From Doris montereyensis (Eukaryota; Mollusca; Gastropoda; Nudibranchia; Dorididae): a stretch of DNA of 64,000 nucleotides. The notes below the pieces were generated by a model that was given only the letters and a program-made list of their open reading frames with translations, was not told the origin of the DNA and did no database searches. The translations under genes were made by a program, and so were the position numbers. Where the stretch lies: positions 182,501 to 246,500 of the forward strand of contig JAXRKP010000324.1 of NCBI GenBank assembly GCA_037039925.1. The letters are read 5' to 3'. Shown in pieces: positions 63,186 to 64,000 of the stretch. Numbering within the stretch: position 1 is the first letter of the stretch; each line of letters opens with the position of its first letter.

Positions 63186-64000
63186 TTCTTTCCTTTCTTC
63201 CTTCATTTTAGTGAAGGAAATGACATTGAATAATATCAAAGCATCATTGGAAAAAGGAGACAAATCCAAGGAAATGACATTGAATAATATCAAAGCATCA
63301 TTGGAAGAAAGACGAGACAAATACAAGGAAATGACATTGAATAGTATCAAAGCGCCATTGGAAGAAAGGAGACAAATACCAGGAAAATGACATTGAATAA
63401 TATCAAAGCGCCATTGGAAGAAAGGAGACAAATACAAGGAAATGACATTGAATAATATCAAAGTGCCATTGGAAGAAAGGAGACAAATACCAAGGAAATG
63501 ACATTGAATAATATCAAAGCGCCATTGGAAGAAAGACGAGACAAATACAAGGACATGACATTGAATAATATCAAAGTGCCATTGGAAGAAAGGAGACAAA
63601 TACAAGGAAACGACATTGAATAATATCAAAGCGCCATTGGAAGAAAGAGAGACAAATACAAGGAAATGAAATTGAATAATATCAAAGCATCATTGGAAGA
63701 AAGACAGAGACAAATACAAGGAAATGACATTGAATAATATCAAAGTGCCATTGGAAGAAAGGAGACAAATACAAGGAAATGACATTGAATAATATCAAAG
63801 CGCCATTGGAAGAAAGACGAGACAAATACAAGGAAATGACATTGACTAATATCAAAGCGCCATTGGAAGAAAGACGAGACAAATACCAGGAAATGACATT
63901 GAATAATATCAAAGCGCCATTGTAAGAAAGACGAGACAAATACAAGGACATGACATTGAATAATATCAAAGTGCCATTGGAAGAAAAGGAAACAAATACA
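63186..64000. repeat. ~55-bp minisatellite running off the window end
   Basis: About 15 copies of AAGGAAATGACATTGAATAA, TATCAAAGCGCCATTGGAAG, AAAGGAGACAAATAC. The unit varies 55-58 bp (AAGACGAGAC versus AAGGAGAC). Confidence 0.96.

Overview
The window is animal nuclear DNA. Short exons with GT-AG splice sites are separated by long AT-rich introns, and both minisatellites and transposable elements are dense. An interstitial CCCTAA (TTAGGG-type) telomere tract, a Ty3/Gypsy element whose primer site matches tRNA-Trp (a trait I associate with the CsRn1 group), an RTE/Jockey-type LINE and a Mutator-like transposase all fit a metazoan. A mollusc or other lophotrochozoan is my best guess, but the species cannot be read from the sequence.

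One protein-coding gene accounts for all convincing coding sequence: a class-2 P4-ATPase (putative phospholipid flippase) closest to ATP9B (type IIB). It runs on the + strand from before base 1 to a stop at 52068-52070. I place 21 exons by homology and splice sites. They carry TM1-TM2, the actuator motif DGET, TM3, PISL in TM4, the phosphorylation motif DKTGT, the KGA nucleotide-binding motif, the P domain, TM5 to TM6/7, and TM10 with the C-terminus. The 5' exons lie upstream of the window. The gene as given is not intact. The exon expected after IENTLWANTVVA (end of the actuator domain) is missing or corrupted, exon 37480-37667 has about three losses in G runs, the hinge motif GDGGND reads GGSGND, exon 42260-42368 lacks a few first bases, and the exon(s) for TM7-TM9 are not found in an 8.9 kb run of repeats. 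Clustering of lesions at G runs suggests consensus errors, but a decaying gene copy is not excluded.

Almost every intron carries its own minisatellite (unit 14-54 bp, up to 3.4 kb). Two are made of the end of an exon plus its splice donor: [13 protein letters not shown] (48 bp, about 20 intact donors in the proximal block) and RMGIIVK|GT (54 bp). One intron shows related repeats of the 3' splice site. These exon-boundary minisatellites are the most unusual thing in the window.

Mobile elements: a Mutator-like element (9528-13270) splits a 23-bp minisatellite; a Ty3/Gypsy element with 175-bp LTRs and an internal deletion (15145-17701, minus); a CR1/Jockey-like fragment (about 18900-19440); a poly(A)-tailed insertion carrying a 402-residue unknown ORF (20987-22585, minus); an RTE/Jockey-like LINE with 13-bp target duplication (33949-35374); two TTAA-flanked MITEs (39806-40542, 43794-44176); and a short repeat family whose pyrimidine-rich core has grown into minisatellites. 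Three elements share a GGCCGCC...CATGGCAAC module resembling YY1 and RFX sites.

Downstream of the gene (52071-57700) the DNA is largely non-coding. A GC-rich block follows (57727-58090), then a 110-bp C-rich tandem, the telomere-like tract (58431-58493), a 4.6 kb C-rich minisatellite (58494-63072) and a 55-bp minisatellite running off the end. No tRNA, rRNA or CRISPR was found.
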